Source: Spirosoma linguale DSM 74 (lineage in GTDB: Bacteria > Bacteroidota > Bacteroidia > Cytophagales > Spirosomataceae). Taken from it: a DNA stretch of 64,000 nt. This document shows positions 35,058 through 44,843 of this stretch, in pieces. The position numbers and the translations under genes were made by a program. The stretch is from the NCBI GenBank assembly GCA_000024525.1, contig CP001769.1, positions 2,094,001 to 2,158,000 on the forward strand. The letters are read 5' to 3'. The notes under the pieces were generated by a model that worked only from the letters and a program-made list of their open reading frames with translations, was not told where the DNA came from and made no database searches. The first letter of the stretch is position 1; every line of letters starts with the position of its first letter.

Positions 35058-36665
35058 TTGACATTTCAGGAATTTAATCTCCACGACGACCTACTGGCCG
35101 GAGTGGACGCCATGAATTACTTAAAAGCCACCCCTATTCAGGAGATGGCTATCCCGAAAATACTTGCCGGAAAAGACCTCATCGCTAGTGCGCAGACGGG
35201 TACCGGCAAAACGGCGGCTTACCTTATTCCCCTTCTCGACAAAATCTCCCATACTGCGCACGATCACACCAGCACGCTCATTCTGGTACCCACGCGTGAA
35301 CTGGCCAAACAGATCGACGAGCAGGTTGAAGGCTTTGGTTACTTTGTTCAGGCCAACAGCATTGCCATTTATGGCGGTGGCAAAGGCGATGACTGGGATA
35401 AGCAACGAAAAGCCCTCGAAACGGGAGCCGATATCATCATTGCTACGCCCGGACGCCTGATTGCGCACATGCAGCTTGGCTATGTCAAGTTTGATAAGAT
35501 TGATTATCTGGTGCTCGATGAAGCCGATAAAATGCTCGATATGGGCTTCTCAGACGATATCATGAACATCGTTGAGAAGATTCCTGCCAAGCGACAGACA
35601 CTGTTGTTCTCGGCAACGATGCCCAATAAAATCCGGGAGTTTTCGAAGAAATTACTAACCGATCCCGAAGAAATCCGGCTGGCCGTTTCAAAACCGGCTG
35701 CGGGTATCGATCAGCAGTTTTACATGGCGTTCGACAATCAGAAACTGCCGCTGCTGGCTCATTTGATTAAAAACAGCACAAAGCCGGTGCAGAGCATGGT
35801 ACTGTTTACGTCCCGAAAGTCGGAAGTAAACAGCATCGTTCGTGCGCTCAGTAAACTGAATTACGAAGCTCGTGGCATTAGCTCCGATCTGGAGCAGGAC
35901 GACCGGGAGGTGGTTTTGCGGGATTTCAAGAATAAAGCCTTCCCGATCCTGGTTGCTACCGATGTTCTCTCGCGGGGCATCGACATCGACAACCTCACGC
36001 ACGTGGTGAATTATGATATTCCCCGCGATGCCGAAGATTATGTTCACCGGATTGGTCGAACCGCTCGGGCGGCTACGACCGGAACGGCCATTACGTTCGT
36101 GAGCGATCAGGACCAGAATCGGATCGTCAGCATTGAAAAGCTCATCGAGCGCGAAGTCGACAAACAAGCCATTACCGAAGAACTCGGCATGGGCAAGTCG
36201 CCGGTGTTCGATCCGAAACGGTTCAGTGGCCGTCGGGGCGATAGCTCGCGGGGTGGCAGCGCTCGTGGTGCCAATGCCGCAGGAAAGGGCGGACGTGATG
36301 GACGAGCGAAACGGAATGGGCGTCGCGATAACGGTAGCGACCGTAGTGGTAGCGACCGTAGTGGCAGCGACCGTAGTGGCAGCGACCGTAGTGGCAGCGA
36401 CCGTAGCCAGAGTGAACGCCGGAACGAGCCAAGAAACGGTCAGGCGCCAACAAACGGGGCAGCTGTGCCCGCCGAACCAAAGGCTGTTTCGGTAAACGAA
36501 GCGGTTTTGCCCGTTGGTGGCGCTGCTCCTGCTGGCGAACCGTCGGACAAACCGAAGCGTCGTAAAAAGCGTCGGCGGGGACCCAAAGCAGAAGGAAAGG
36601 AAACGGGTCAGGCAGAAACACCGTCGCGGAAATCAGCAGAGTCAACGCCCGTAGCTGATAATTAA
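35058..36665 (+). CDS. DEAD-box RNA helicase (RhlE/CshA-like)
   Basis: Unwinds short RNA duplexes, likely in ribosome assembly or RNA decay. Visible motifs are the Q motif (FQEFNL ... ATPIQEMAIP), motif I AQTGTGKT, Ia PTRELAKQ, motif II DEAD (VLDEADKMLDMGF), motif III SAT (FSATMP), VATDVLSRGID and HRIGRTARA. The C-terminal 130 residues form a basic, Gly/Arg/Ser-rich tail with five GSDRS repeats. It ends in a Lys/Arg cluster (KPKRRKKRRRGPKAEGK), typical of nonspecific RNA binding. The start is uncertain: I prefer the TTG at 35058 (MTFQEFNL), the position expected from family alignments. The frame runs back to a TTG at 35004. Confidence 0.93.
   Translation: MTFQEFNLHDDLLAGVDAMNYLKATPIQEMAIPKILAGKDLIASAQTGTGKTAAYLIPLLDKISHTAHDHTSTLILVPTRELAKQIDEQVEGFGYFVQANSIAIYGGGKGDDWDKQRKALETGADIIIATPGRLIAHMQLGYVKFDKIDYLVLDEADKMLDMGFSDDIMNIVEKIPAKRQTLLFSATMPNKIREFSKKLLTDPEEIRLAVSKPAAGIDQQFYMAFDNQKLPLLAHLIKNSTKPVQSMVLFTSRKSEVNSIVRALSKLNYEARGISSDLEQDDREVVLRDFKNKAFPILVATDVLSRGIDIDNLTHVVNYDIPRDAEDYVHRIGRTARAATTGTAITFVSDQDQNRIVSIEKLIEREVDKQAITEELGMGKSPVFDPKRFSGRRGDSSRGGSARGANAAGKGGRDGRAKRNGRRDNGSDRSGSDRSGSDRSGSDRSGSDRSQSERRNEPRNGQAPTNGAAVPAEPKAVSVNEAVLPVGGAAPAGEPSDKPKRRKKRRRGPKAEGKETGQAETPSRKSAESTPVADN
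36333..36407 (+). repeat. 15-bp tandem repeat in the helicase tail
   Basis: Five in-frame copies of GGYAGCGACCGTAGY encode GSDRS units. The first two copies carry T and the others C at the third base. Such an array can change copy number by slippage without breaking the frame. Confidence 0.9.
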
Positions 36666-36839
36666 TAACTATCTGGTAAATGGTTGATTATAAGCCGTTT
36701 GGCTGGTCTATGCTGTCCTAGGCAGAGTCTGTGACTATGTCCAACGCCTTGTCGATGGGTACGGTTACCTGCTTCCGGTTTCGCAGATCACTTGGCTGAC
36801 ACAACTGGTCAGGGCCTTTTCTTCAACTCAGGCAAATTC

Positions 36840-38075
36840 CTAAAAAACTTCGCCAAGGTTAAAGAAAAGGCCGCTTGATCCGTCAAAGCCGAACCCGTAA
36901 TCGATGGAGAGATTTGTTCTCGATATCTTATTCATTTTAATCCGAAGACCTCCGCCAACGGCTGGAACTACCTTCTCAAATTGGCCGCTGGCCAGCTCTG
37001 ATACGGTTTGGGCATTGGCAAAAACGACTCCCCCCAGCAGCCGATTGGCGGTTAGGTGAAAACGATATTCGGTTTCGGCGTATAAGAAATTCTTACCCCG
37101 GAATCGCCCCTGAATGAATCCCCTACCTACATTGCCCGTGTTATCCCAACCCGTACTGGGCATGTCCAGAAACGGCGGGTTTCCGCTTAGCGTGAAGGCG
37201 TTGTACGACCAGAAAGCCAGTATATTGTCAGACTTCCCGGGCAAGTGGACGTATTTTCGAACTTCCAGAAGGGCCGACTGGTAGGCGTTGTCGCTACCCA
37301 GCCATTGCATGTTGGCTCGAAACATGGCATTGACAAGCAGTCCGCCACTGGGATTAATGGCATTTTGACGATTGTCGTATAATACATGTACCGTAGGGCC
37401 TGATGAAACAGACCGCCCCTCGATTCCTTCCGAATACCGCGAAATGCGCGTTACTTCCCGCCGACTGTTATAACTGTAAATATTCCAGTGAAGGTCCAGG
37501 TTATAGCCTAAACCAGCATATAAACTGGGGGCTAGTCTGCGTAGCAGATTCTGGTGAAATCTAAAGAAAGCGTAATCCATGTTAATGACACGGTCGGTGG
37601 TTGTATACATGCCCAAACCGTAAGTTGCCTGCGGGTAGTGCATCAATCGCCAGTCGTTAGTCCACAGAAATCGATTGTTTCGCATCCAGACGGAGGATAG
37701 GGCTGTCAATATAATCTGCTTGTTCTGCGTATACGAAAGCTGGCCTGTTATGGACGACATATTGGCGTTTGCCATTCGAAACGGAGTATTGATCAGTACA
37801 GCTGCCAATGCCCGGGTCTGTAGAGTATAACCAACCTGCGGAATGACCAGTACAAAACGTTTACCTTCCTCAAGAGTGGCTGAATCGTGCGTACGAATGT
37901 GCAGTTGTGGATACAATCGTTTAACAAGGTCAGCAATGTCCTGCTGTTGAACGGGCTTAGGCGCGTTGTTTAGAGAAGTTGTATCCGTTAGCGGTTGTTG
38001 AATGGCCTGGCAATGTACAGGAGCCGAGAACCAAATAAACAGAATCGCCACCAACAAACTGGAAACAGGTTTCAT
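36840..38075 (-). CDS. BamA/Omp85-like outer-membrane barrel protein
   Basis: A secreted 411-aa protein with a signal peptide (MKPVSSLLVAILFIWFSAPVHCQ). Most of its length is made of amphipathic beta strands: YTLQTRALAAVLINTPFRM, SLYAGLGYNLDLHWNIYSYNS, GLLVNAMFRANMQWLG, RKYVHLPGKSDNILAFWSYNAF and RFRGKNFLYAETEYRFHLTAN. It ends in LGEVF, with the aromatic residue required for barrel insertion. The layout resembles the C-terminal 'bacterial surface antigen (D15)' barrel without POTRA repeats. These small Omp85-like proteins are common in Bacteroidota but of unknown role. It is downstream of the susD end and separated by a long hairpin, so it is probably a separate transcript. Confidence 0.75.
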   Translation of the reverse strand: MKPVSSLLVAILFIWFSAPVHCQAIQQPLTDTTSLNNAPKPVQQQDIADLVKRLYPQLHIRTHDSATLEEGKRFVLVIPQVGYTLQTRALAAVLINTPFRMANANMSSITGQLSYTQNKQIILTALSSVWMRNNRFLWTNDWRLMHYPQATYGLGMYTTTDRVINMDYAFFRFHQNLLRRLAPSLYAGLGYNLDLHWNIYSYNSRREVTRISRYSEGIEGRSVSSGPTVHVLYDNRQNAINPSGGLLVNAMFRANMQWLGSDNAYQSALLEVRKYVHLPGKSDNILAFWSYNAFTLSGNPPFLDMPSTGWDNTGNVGRGFIQGRFRGKNFLYAETEYRFHLTANRLLGGVVFANAQTVSELASGQFEKVVPAVGGGLRIKMNKISRTNLSIDYGFGFDGSSGLFFNLGEVF

Positions 38076-38276
38076 GAGCGACTTTTTAGAAGAGAATTAA
38101 GTTGACGTCTGCCGATGTGTATAATGGTGAACTAAAAAGTAGCGAATTTGTAACCAGGTTAATTTATGGGGCCTTCGTTGGTATTCTTTACACAGATGTA
38201 CGGGCTAATATAATGATTATCTATACAAAAGGTGAGTTGAGCTAAAAGCTGGCAGGAGTCCTCCCGCAGTATAGCG

Positions 38277-38339
38277 AGGTATGAGAAAAGTCTGCCCGGC
38301 ATACCAAACAGGTATGCCGGGCAGACTTTTCTCATACCT
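38277..38339 (-). terminator. 29-bp perfect hairpin between the SusD gene and the barrel gene
   Basis: Arms 38277-38305 and 38311-38339 match perfectly over 29 bp around a 5-nt AAACA loop. They contain GAAAAG / CTTTTC but no T tract beyond the stem. The element lies 60 bp past the SusD stop on the minus strand. It is symmetric, so orientation is uncertain, and it is longer than a normal terminator. Confidence 0.7.
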
Positions 38340-38401
38340 GACTCCACATGAAGCCAGGTTATCAAACTGTGAAAATTTGGGATGTATGCGCCTACTCAGG
38401 G

Positions 38402-40084
38402 CTAATAATTCGGGTTTTGGGTCGCCACGCTGGAGGTCGTTGGATTTAATACGGCTTCATCGGCGGGTACGTCCCAGTAATCCATGAAGTTGTAGTTGAT
38501 CGTGACATTCTTATTGACTACTCCTGCCGTGGTTACCAGCGTATTGCCATAGCTACCCCCACCAACGGAGATGTCGTACGTCCAGCCCCAGCGCCGGTTA
38601 TCGTAGAAGCCCAGCCCCCGCCCAAACAAAGCGACTCGTCGTTCTTTGGTCAGTTCGGTGAGCGCTCCGGCCAGCGTTAAGCCGGTTCCTTTTACGGCGG
38701 CTACCCCTGCACCCTGATACGTTCTGACCGCATCGATATACCCAAGACCGGTTTCGATGTTGCCGAGCCTGATGTTGGCTTCGGCCAGCATCAGTTGGTT
38801 CTCCTCGTAACTGCCCGCAATGTAAAGTTCATAAGCCCCCACATCTTTGGTACCGTACACGTACACGCCAGGCATGCCATTGCCATTGGCCGTCAAGCTA
38901 TACCGGGTAGTAAACGTATAGTTGTTTTTGTAAGTCGTGTTGGTATTGAAGTTATTGGCCAGTCGTTTGTCGCCCGCATTGAAGGATTGGATAAATCGCT
39001 CGCTTATCTTGAAGGTAGTCGACGTATTTACCCCCGTGGTAAGCGCGGCCGTTGTTCCGCCGGAAGCCGAGAAGAAAAAGTTAGAGGGCGTGCTGCGTCC
39101 GGTAAAGACGACGTCGCCCCGCTGAACTCCCGCAGTAGCCAGCGTCAGAACGCTGTTCCAGTCGGCCGGAGTCATGGCAGTTGTCGATGATTTGGTAATG
39201 GTGGCCGCCGGATTACCATTCACAAAAGGAGCCAGTTTATTGACCAGAATGTTTCGGGCCAGCATCGTATTGATGTTCCGTTTCCACATGTCGATGGTAG
39301 GAACGCCCCCGTTGCCCACCTGCGTAAACGCCGGTATCAACTGCGAAATCACCTCCTGATAATCGCTGTTGCTGGTGATCGACCCCAGGGTTGTAGCGGC
39401 CAGATTGTAATAGGTATTCGACTGATTAATAATGGCATCATGCAACACATAGTTGCCATTGGTTACGCCCGCCTTGTCTTCAATCAGCCCCGCATAATAC
39501 ATCGACCCGATGGAGGCATACGCATAGCCTTTCCACCAGTAGGCCCAGGCTTTTATCGTGTTGGAGCGGCTGGCGGCATCGCCCGCAAAAGGGATAGTGC
39601 CTACCAGATCCAGCGTTTGGTTGCAGGCATTGTTGAGCGCGTACATATTCAGCCACTGGTAGTATAGGGGATTATTTCCCGCAGCCGTGGCTGCCCGACT
39701 GTTATAAGACCGGATAATGCTCACCTGCGGAGACGGGTTGCTTACCTTGGTGCCGTCATCCAGAATGATGTAATCGGGTACGCCAATGGTAGTAATCTGG
39801 TTGTTGGATGCATCGGCACCGAGGTTATCTGCCATTAGTTCGCTATAGCCCCAGGGTAGTGAAAAATAGCTGTTCCCCAGCCAGTCGTCCCCGTTGTAAA
39901 AACCATTGACATAAACGCCACCCTGGGCAAACGAGATGATCCCCGCTTCGGTATTGACGTTGGCCGCTGTAGTAGGCGCATTCGGGTTACCAACGTCCAG
40001 TTGCTCTTTACAGGATACTCCGCTCAGGAGCGCTACCGTTAAACAGGCCGTGGTTAGAAATTTATTTTTATGGAAGAGTTTCAT
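38402..40084 (-). CDS. SusD/RagB-family surface lipoprotein
   Basis: Binds glycan or peptide ligand at the surface as lid of the SusC channel. The N-terminus (MKLFHKNKFLTTACLTVALLSGVSC) is a lipoprotein signal with Cys25 as the lipidation residue. The first residues after it are KEQLDVGNPNAPT. Family-like patterns are the N-terminal TPR-helical region (SRSNTIKAWAYWWKGYAYASIGSMYYAGLI) and the C-terminal GSYEENQLMLAEANIRLGNIETGLGYIDAVRTYQG. At 560 aa it has the usual length. The gene lies 94 bp downstream of the susC-type gene on the same strand. No glycosidase or peptidase is directly in the operon, so the substrate is unknown. Confidence 0.9.
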   Translation of the reverse strand: MKLFHKNKFLTTACLTVALLSGVSCKEQLDVGNPNAPTTAANVNTEAGIISFAQGGVYVNGFYNGDDWLGNSYFSLPWGYSELMADNLGADASNNQITTIGVPDYIILDDGTKVSNPSPQVSIIRSYNSRAATAAGNNPLYYQWLNMYALNNACNQTLDLVGTIPFAGDAASRSNTIKAWAYWWKGYAYASIGSMYYAGLIEDKAGVTNGNYVLHDAIINQSNTYYNLAATTLGSITSNSDYQEVISQLIPAFTQVGNGGVPTIDMWKRNINTMLARNILVNKLAPFVNGNPAATITKSSTTAMTPADWNSVLTLATAGVQRGDVVFTGRSTPSNFFFSASGGTTAALTTGVNTSTTFKISERFIQSFNAGDKRLANNFNTNTTYKNNYTFTTRYSLTANGNGMPGVYVYGTKDVGAYELYIAGSYEENQLMLAEANIRLGNIETGLGYIDAVRTYQGAGVAAVKGTGLTLAGALTELTKERRVALFGRGLGFYDNRRWGWTYDISVGGGSYGNTLVTTAGVVNKNVTINYNFMDYWDVPADEAVLNPTTSSVATQNPNY

Positions 40085-40178
40085 CTTGAGCGAAATTGAG
40101 TTGTAAGTAATAAGTGCCTTACGAATAGGCGATTGTTTCGAAATATGAATCGTACAATACGCTGTATGACGTCAGTAA

Positions 40179-43100
40179 TTAAAAGCCAATATTCAGGCCC
40201 ACCTGGTACGATTTAATGTTGGGCAGGGTACTGTGGTCGACGCCCCGGTCGAATGAAGAGTTCGATGTACCCGAGCTTATTTCGGGGTCATAGCCCGTGT
40301 ATTTCGTGAACGTCAGCAGGTTGCGGCCGGTAAACACAATCTGGGCTTTGTTGAAATACGGTAGCTGAACCACTTTCGCCAGATCGAAGGCCAGCGAAAT
40401 GTTGCGTAGGCGGACAAACGAGGCATCTTCTACGAAAAAGTCTTTCGTTGCGTTGTTGCCCGCCCCCCGGGTGCTTCCCCATAAGCCATAGTACGCACCG
40501 GCATAGTAGGCCGTAAACGCCCCTGTTTTGCCGTCGATGGTTACTGGGTTGCTGAAATCACCGCTGATGCCGTCGCGATACATCCACTCTTTCGTCTGGT
40601 TGTACAGGTGGCTGCCATACACCCAGTCGAACTGGACGTTGAGAGTGAGGTAGTTTTTGAAACTAAAACCGTTGATGAACGACGCGTTGAATTTCGGGTT
40701 CGGATTCATCAGTGGGTAGGTTTCGTTGGTGAACTGTGGCTGATAGGTCGTCTTGTCCACAACGTACTTCCCTACCATGGTGTAATTGGCCCGGTTGGCA
40801 TCGGTTATATACTTTACCCCTTCCTGGTTGGTGAAGTCCATACTGGTCAGGGTCTTGTAGCCGTATACCTGCCCAATAGGTTGCCCGGCCGTCAACACCA
40901 GCGCCGTGCTCCCGGCATTTGAGGTCAGGATAATATCGGCACCACCCGAAATAGCATCAATTTTAGAAATCTGATGGCCAAAGTTGGTCGTGAAATCCCA
41001 CTTCAGATCTTTGGAGCTATAAACGGGTAAGGTCAGCGAGAACTGAACTCCATTAGACGACATGTCGATGGCGTTCGTCAGTTGCCCCGTCGAGCCCAGC
41101 GATGGCGGTACACTGACCGTATAGATCACGTTTTCGCTGGAGCGTTTCCAGTAGGTAAACGACCCCGAAAGCGAGTTCAGCCACGACCGACCGGCATTCC
41201 CGCCAAGGGTGAAATCAGTTCCCACTTCAAACTCCTTCGATACTTCTACCTTTAAATTCGGATTCTGGGTGGTTGTTGGAACGGTATAGACCAGCCCCGT
41301 ACCCAGGTTGCGCTGGCTTAGAACGGGGTAGCGGTCGAACGCACCCGGCTGAATACCCGCTTCGCCATAGGCTGCCCGTAGCTTGAAATAAGGCAGCGTA
41401 GTAGACAGGCCACTGTTCTTGAAAAACGTTAACGGAGCCACGTGCGCATCAAAGTGCGGGAATGTGAACGGCGTAGAGCCGCCCCCGAAAGCCGATGACC
41501 AGTCGCTCCGAAAACCGGCCGTTATACCGCCGTAGTCGCCAAAATCTACTTTCTGATTCACCAGATAACCGTAGGTGATAAAGGGCGTAACAACATCGAA
41601 CGCTACCGCCTGCGACGACGTAGCCGCAACATTATAGGGTGGGGCCGTACTCAGGCTTAAGCCATAGGTATCGTACCGGTTTGACTTGTTCTTGCGATAA
41701 TCGAATGAAATCTGGGTGCTGGTCTGGATTGGCAGTTTCGAATGGAAATCGTCCTGAAAATCCGTGCGGATAAAGGCTGTACCCAGGAAGTTCTGAAAGG
41801 TATTGTTGTACTGAAAATTGTCAATTTCGCCCTTGTTGTCCGGGGCGTAGTTGCTCGACCAAGACTGGTAATACTCAGAGCTTGTATTTTGCGACTGGTT
41901 AAAGTACGTCCAGCGGGCGGTCTCATTCCGGTAGTTGATGCCGTATTTGGCGTCGAGTTCCAGGTATTTGTTGACCTTGTAATTGGCGTTGAAATTCTGA
42001 AGAACGTCGATCTTGTTATTGATGGCATCGGTATACGTCGCCTGATAATAGGGGTTACCGGCATTGACGCTCAGAAAGTCCGCCGTTGGGTACACCGGAT
42101 AGGTACCGTCGGCCAGTTTACGGGTTAGGTCAAAGAAGGGAGATGTATTCAGAAACGAGTAGACCGAACCAACCAGACCATTGCCACCATTCAGGGGGCC
42201 ATAGCTTGCGCCCAGTCCTGGCTTAAGGGTGTTTTTGGTATACACCAGCTGGGTTGTTGACCGAATAGTAAACCCTCTGAAAAGCTCTGTGCCGACGTTG
42301 GCCGACAGGTTACTCCGGTCAATATAACCGTTTTCCTTTGTCAAAATCGGGGAGGTCGTATGGTTATTGGCGGCTGCTATGTTAAAATCACTTTTTTCCG
42401 ACGCCCCCGAAATATTGATCGTATTGTTAGTCGTGCTGCCGGTTTGAAATACCTGCTTGAAGTGATCGTAATACTTCAGGTTGGCATTGTACGGTTTGTC
42501 GGCTACGTTCCGGATATCCTGAATGGCGTAGCGGGTGGCCCCGCCATACTGATAAGAAATACCTTCAATGGCGCCATATTTCGTATAATCCAGTATATTT
42601 CCCTGCGTATCAACGATATTATTGTTGGCGTCGGTCAGGTAGGGGTGCAGTTGGGCTTTATGTACATTGCCGGTATTCAGAAATTCATTTGCCGAATAAC
42701 TGGTAGAGAAATTGATCGCCGTCCGGCCCTTTTTACCTTTTTTGGTGAATACCTGAATAACGCCGTTGGCCCCCTGAGCGCCGTAAATGGAGGCCGAAGC
42801 CGCACCCTGTACAACTTCTACCCGGTCGACATTGCTCAGATCGAGCGAGTTGATGTCAGTAGAGGCTACCTGAACGCCATCGACCATAATAAGGGGTTTG
42901 GTGCCGCCCTGTACGCTGTTGATACCGCGCAGGAGAATATTGACCGGATCGCCGGGGTTACCGCTGGTAGAGGATATCTGAGCGCCCGGAATTTTACCGA
43001 CCAGCGCCTGATCGATGGATGCGGTGGGCGTCTGGGGTAGGTCTTTGGCCGATACACTTTCGACCGCAATACCCAGCTTGGCTTTACTGGTAGCTACCCC

Positions 43101-43436
43101 GCTACCCGTAACGACCACTTCGGTCAGCAACCGGGAGTCGGATACCATACTGACGTTTAGCTCAGACTGATTGCCAACGGGTATTTCCTGTGTAGCTACG
43201 CCAACAAAGCTGAAAACAAGCGTAGTGCCCTTGGCCGACGGTACCGAAATGTCGAAAATACCCCCCGCATCCGTTGACGTGCCCTTTGTTGTTCCTTTCA
43301 GGACTACCGAAACGCCGGGTAGTGGAGAGCCATCTTCAGCCGATGTTACTTTACCAATAATTCGCCGATCCTGCGCCCGGGCAGACATGCTGAGTGCACA
43401 TATCAGGAGCAAACTCAGACATATAAAGTTTCTCAT
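40179..43436 (-). CDS. SusC/RagA-family TonB-linked outer-membrane protein
   Basis: The TonB-dependent channel of a SusCD pair, importing oligosaccharides or peptides. A signal peptide (MRNFICLSLLLICALSMSARAQ) is followed by a carboxypeptidase-regulatory-like domain (IIGKVTSAEDGSPLPGVSVVLKGT, residues 25-105). A TonB-box-like LTEVVVTGSGV comes next, then a plug with TPTASIDQALVGKIPGAQISSTSGNPGDPVNILLRGINSV and VDRVEVVQGAASASIYGAQGANGVI. A large barrel ends in SYQVGLNIGF. The length of 1085 aa is typical. An N-terminal FecR-dependent signalling domain is absent, so it is not expected to control an ECF sigma factor directly. Confidence 0.93.
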   Translation of the reverse strand: MRNFICLSLLLICALSMSARAQDRRIIGKVTSAEDGSPLPGVSVVLKGTTKGTSTDAGGIFDISVPSAKGTTLVFSFVGVATQEIPVGNQSELNVSMVSDSRLLTEVVVTGSGVATSKAKLGIAVESVSAKDLPQTPTASIDQALVGKIPGAQISSTSGNPGDPVNILLRGINSVQGGTKPLIMVDGVQVASTDINSLDLSNVDRVEVVQGAASASIYGAQGANGVIQVFTKKGKKGRTAINFSTSYSANEFLNTGNVHKAQLHPYLTDANNNIVDTQGNILDYTKYGAIEGISYQYGGATRYAIQDIRNVADKPYNANLKYYDHFKQVFQTGSTTNNTINISGASEKSDFNIAAANNHTTSPILTKENGYIDRSNLSANVGTELFRGFTIRSTTQLVYTKNTLKPGLGASYGPLNGGNGLVGSVYSFLNTSPFFDLTRKLADGTYPVYPTADFLSVNAGNPYYQATYTDAINNKIDVLQNFNANYKVNKYLELDAKYGINYRNETARWTYFNQSQNTSSEYYQSWSSNYAPDNKGEIDNFQYNNTFQNFLGTAFIRTDFQDDFHSKLPIQTSTQISFDYRKNKSNRYDTYGLSLSTAPPYNVAATSSQAVAFDVVTPFITYGYLVNQKVDFGDYGGITAGFRSDWSSAFGGGSTPFTFPHFDAHVAPLTFFKNSGLSTTLPYFKLRAAYGEAGIQPGAFDRYPVLSQRNLGTGLVYTVPTTTQNPNLKVEVSKEFEVGTDFTLGGNAGRSWLNSLSGSFTYWKRSSENVIYTVSVPPSLGSTGQLTNAIDMSSNGVQFSLTLPVYSSKDLKWDFTTNFGHQISKIDAISGGADIILTSNAGSTALVLTAGQPIGQVYGYKTLTSMDFTNQEGVKYITDANRANYTMVGKYVVDKTTYQPQFTNETYPLMNPNPKFNASFINGFSFKNYLTLNVQFDWVYGSHLYNQTKEWMYRDGISGDFSNPVTIDGKTGAFTAYYAGAYYGLWGSTRGAGNNATKDFFVEDASFVRLRNISLAFDLAKVVQLPYFNKAQIVFTGRNLLTFTKYTGYDPEISSGTSNSSFDRGVDHSTLPNIKSYQVGLNIGF

Positions 43437-43933
43437 AAATGATTAGTGTTAGGTTAAAGAAAGAGTACCTCTTTCGCCTAAAACTAATCAGCTCCCAACT
43501 CATAAAAAATAATCTGTAATAGCTGAATATGTTGCTCTATTATTTTGAAATTATGATTAATAGTGGAATAATATTTTGAATAAATAAAATTATATTATCT
43601 ATCTCGTGTACAAATTAATTCGTTTTTAATTGCTGGAATTTCTGTAAATACAGGAGAGTAATTATAGCCGATGAATAGAATAAAAGTAAGTATTTGTTAT
43701 TAAGTATTTGCTGGATTACTTACCGATTTATATGTAAAATCAGCTCTGGTTGCCACGTAATTGCCCGTTGGATAATTATTTAGACTTTGTTCGAAAAAAA
43801 ATCTGCCAAGTGGGGGAGAAACCGCTCAAAACGAGGCATACTTATTCTGTCTTTTGGCATAGCAAGAGAAGCAGAGTCGGCCGATAAAGCCGAAACCACT
43901 ACTGACCGCCTTGCCCCGAACTGGTTAATCAAC
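43437..43933. other. AT-rich intergenic region with susC upstream sequences
   Basis: No gene is supported in these 500 bases. They are strongly AT-rich. Close to the susC start lies a small hairpin GAAAGAG-TAC-CTCTTTC (43459-43475). A direct repeat TAAGTATTTG occurs at 43687-43696 and 43701-43710, 14 bp apart. A small frame at 43787-43987 has no family features and overlaps the next gene, so I do not call it. Confidence 0.5.
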
Positions 43934-44680
43934 TTACAGGGTGTTGTAATAAACGAACGTAGTAGAAAGCCCTTCTCTGGTTTTTAAGTCTGGCTTTTGG
44001 GTCTTAAGAAAGGTATCCAACTGGTCTTTCTTGTCGGCCATAAGTTCAAGAACAGCTTTCTTGCCCGGCGAAAACTTAACTACTTGCTTACCACGGGCCA
44101 CGTACCAATCCATCTTTTTGACGAGTTGATCATCTTTGCTCCCTACATTCATGGCTACGTTATAATTACCCTTCTGAATATGAACGGATGGGTGCATCAG
44201 CAGGCTCAGTTTCCCGACCACGATTTGTTCAAAAAATCCGGTAAGCGTTTGCCCTTCTGTCTGGAATTCCTGCACATTGATAAATCGACTTACCGACCCA
44301 TATGCGTTATTCATGTCAACGTAGCGAATAGCACTTGCCTTGACGGCTTTAATGCTGGTTGCGCCTGCTTTTACATCGATTTCATTAGCCAGTAAGTCAA
44401 GTCGGACGGGTACACCGGCCAGCGAGTCGGTTGTTAGGGACATGCCCACTTTGTTGTAAAATTTTACATTGCCTGCCTGCCAGGTTGTATCAAGGTAGGG
44501 GGTGCCCAGTAGTGTACCAGCAGGGCCTTTAATCGTGAAAAGTGTTGCGTTATTATTGATATTCAGATTGGCAAAGTTGATTCGATCTCGGGTGGTCTGG
44601 GTCATATATTCGCCTTGCTCCTGCGCAAAAACCGGCAGAGTATAAACCAATAGGCCCAGGAGGATAAAAATAGAGCGCAT
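43934..44680 (-). CDS. secreted protein of unknown function
   Basis: A 248-aa exported protein: MRSIFILLGLLVYTLPVFAQ is a signal peptide with a normal AQ cleavage end. The mature part is rich in beta strands with repeated 'NVKF', 'VPVRLDLLANEIDVKAG' and 'GKLSLLMHPSVHIQKGNYNVAMNVG' segments. There are no cysteines in the mature protein. No family is recognised and no catalytic motif is seen. It is divergent from the amidohydrolase gene and shares a 160-bp intergenic region with it. It points towards, and is separated from, susC by a long AT-rich gap. Confidence 0.7.
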   Translation of the reverse strand: MRSIFILLGLLVYTLPVFAQEQGEYMTQTTRDRINFANLNINNNATLFTIKGPAGTLLGTPYLDTTWQAGNVKFYNKVGMSLTTDSLAGVPVRLDLLANEIDVKAGATSIKAVKASAIRYVDMNNAYGSVSRFINVQEFQTEGQTLTGFFEQIVVGKLSLLMHPSVHIQKGNYNVAMNVGSKDDQLVKKMDWYVARGKQVVKFSPGKKAVLELMADKKDQLDTFLKTQKPDLKTREGLSTTFVYYNTL

Positions 44681-44798
44681 ATTAAATGAATGATCGTTTT
44701 GGCTAAAATACAGTTTTTTCGCTTAAAAATACCGCGTATCTTTCCTATAGGACAAAATATTATTTGGGTAAAGTGGCAAAAGGCACGATTAGTTTCCG

Positions 44799-44806
44799 TA
44801 TTTTTG
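44799..44806 (+). promoter_or_regulatory. -7 promoter box candidate of the amidohydrolase pair
   Basis: TATTTTTG fits TAnnTTTG and lies 37 nt before the ATG at 44844. No -33 TTTG is found at normal spacing, so the support is the -7 match and position only. Confidence 0.35.
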
Positions 44807-44843
44807 ACTGTTAACCCCAATCATTAGCTAATCAAACAAGTTC

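Noticed and set aside
36666..36839. A terminator after the helicase gene (CTGAC / GTCAG then CCTTTT)
   Set aside because: The stem is only five base pairs and the T run is short, so it is not distinguishable from chance.
43787..43987. A 66-codon frame in the susC upstream region
   Set aside because: It overlaps the end of the next gene on the opposite strand and is rich in Arg/Lys/Ser without any motif.
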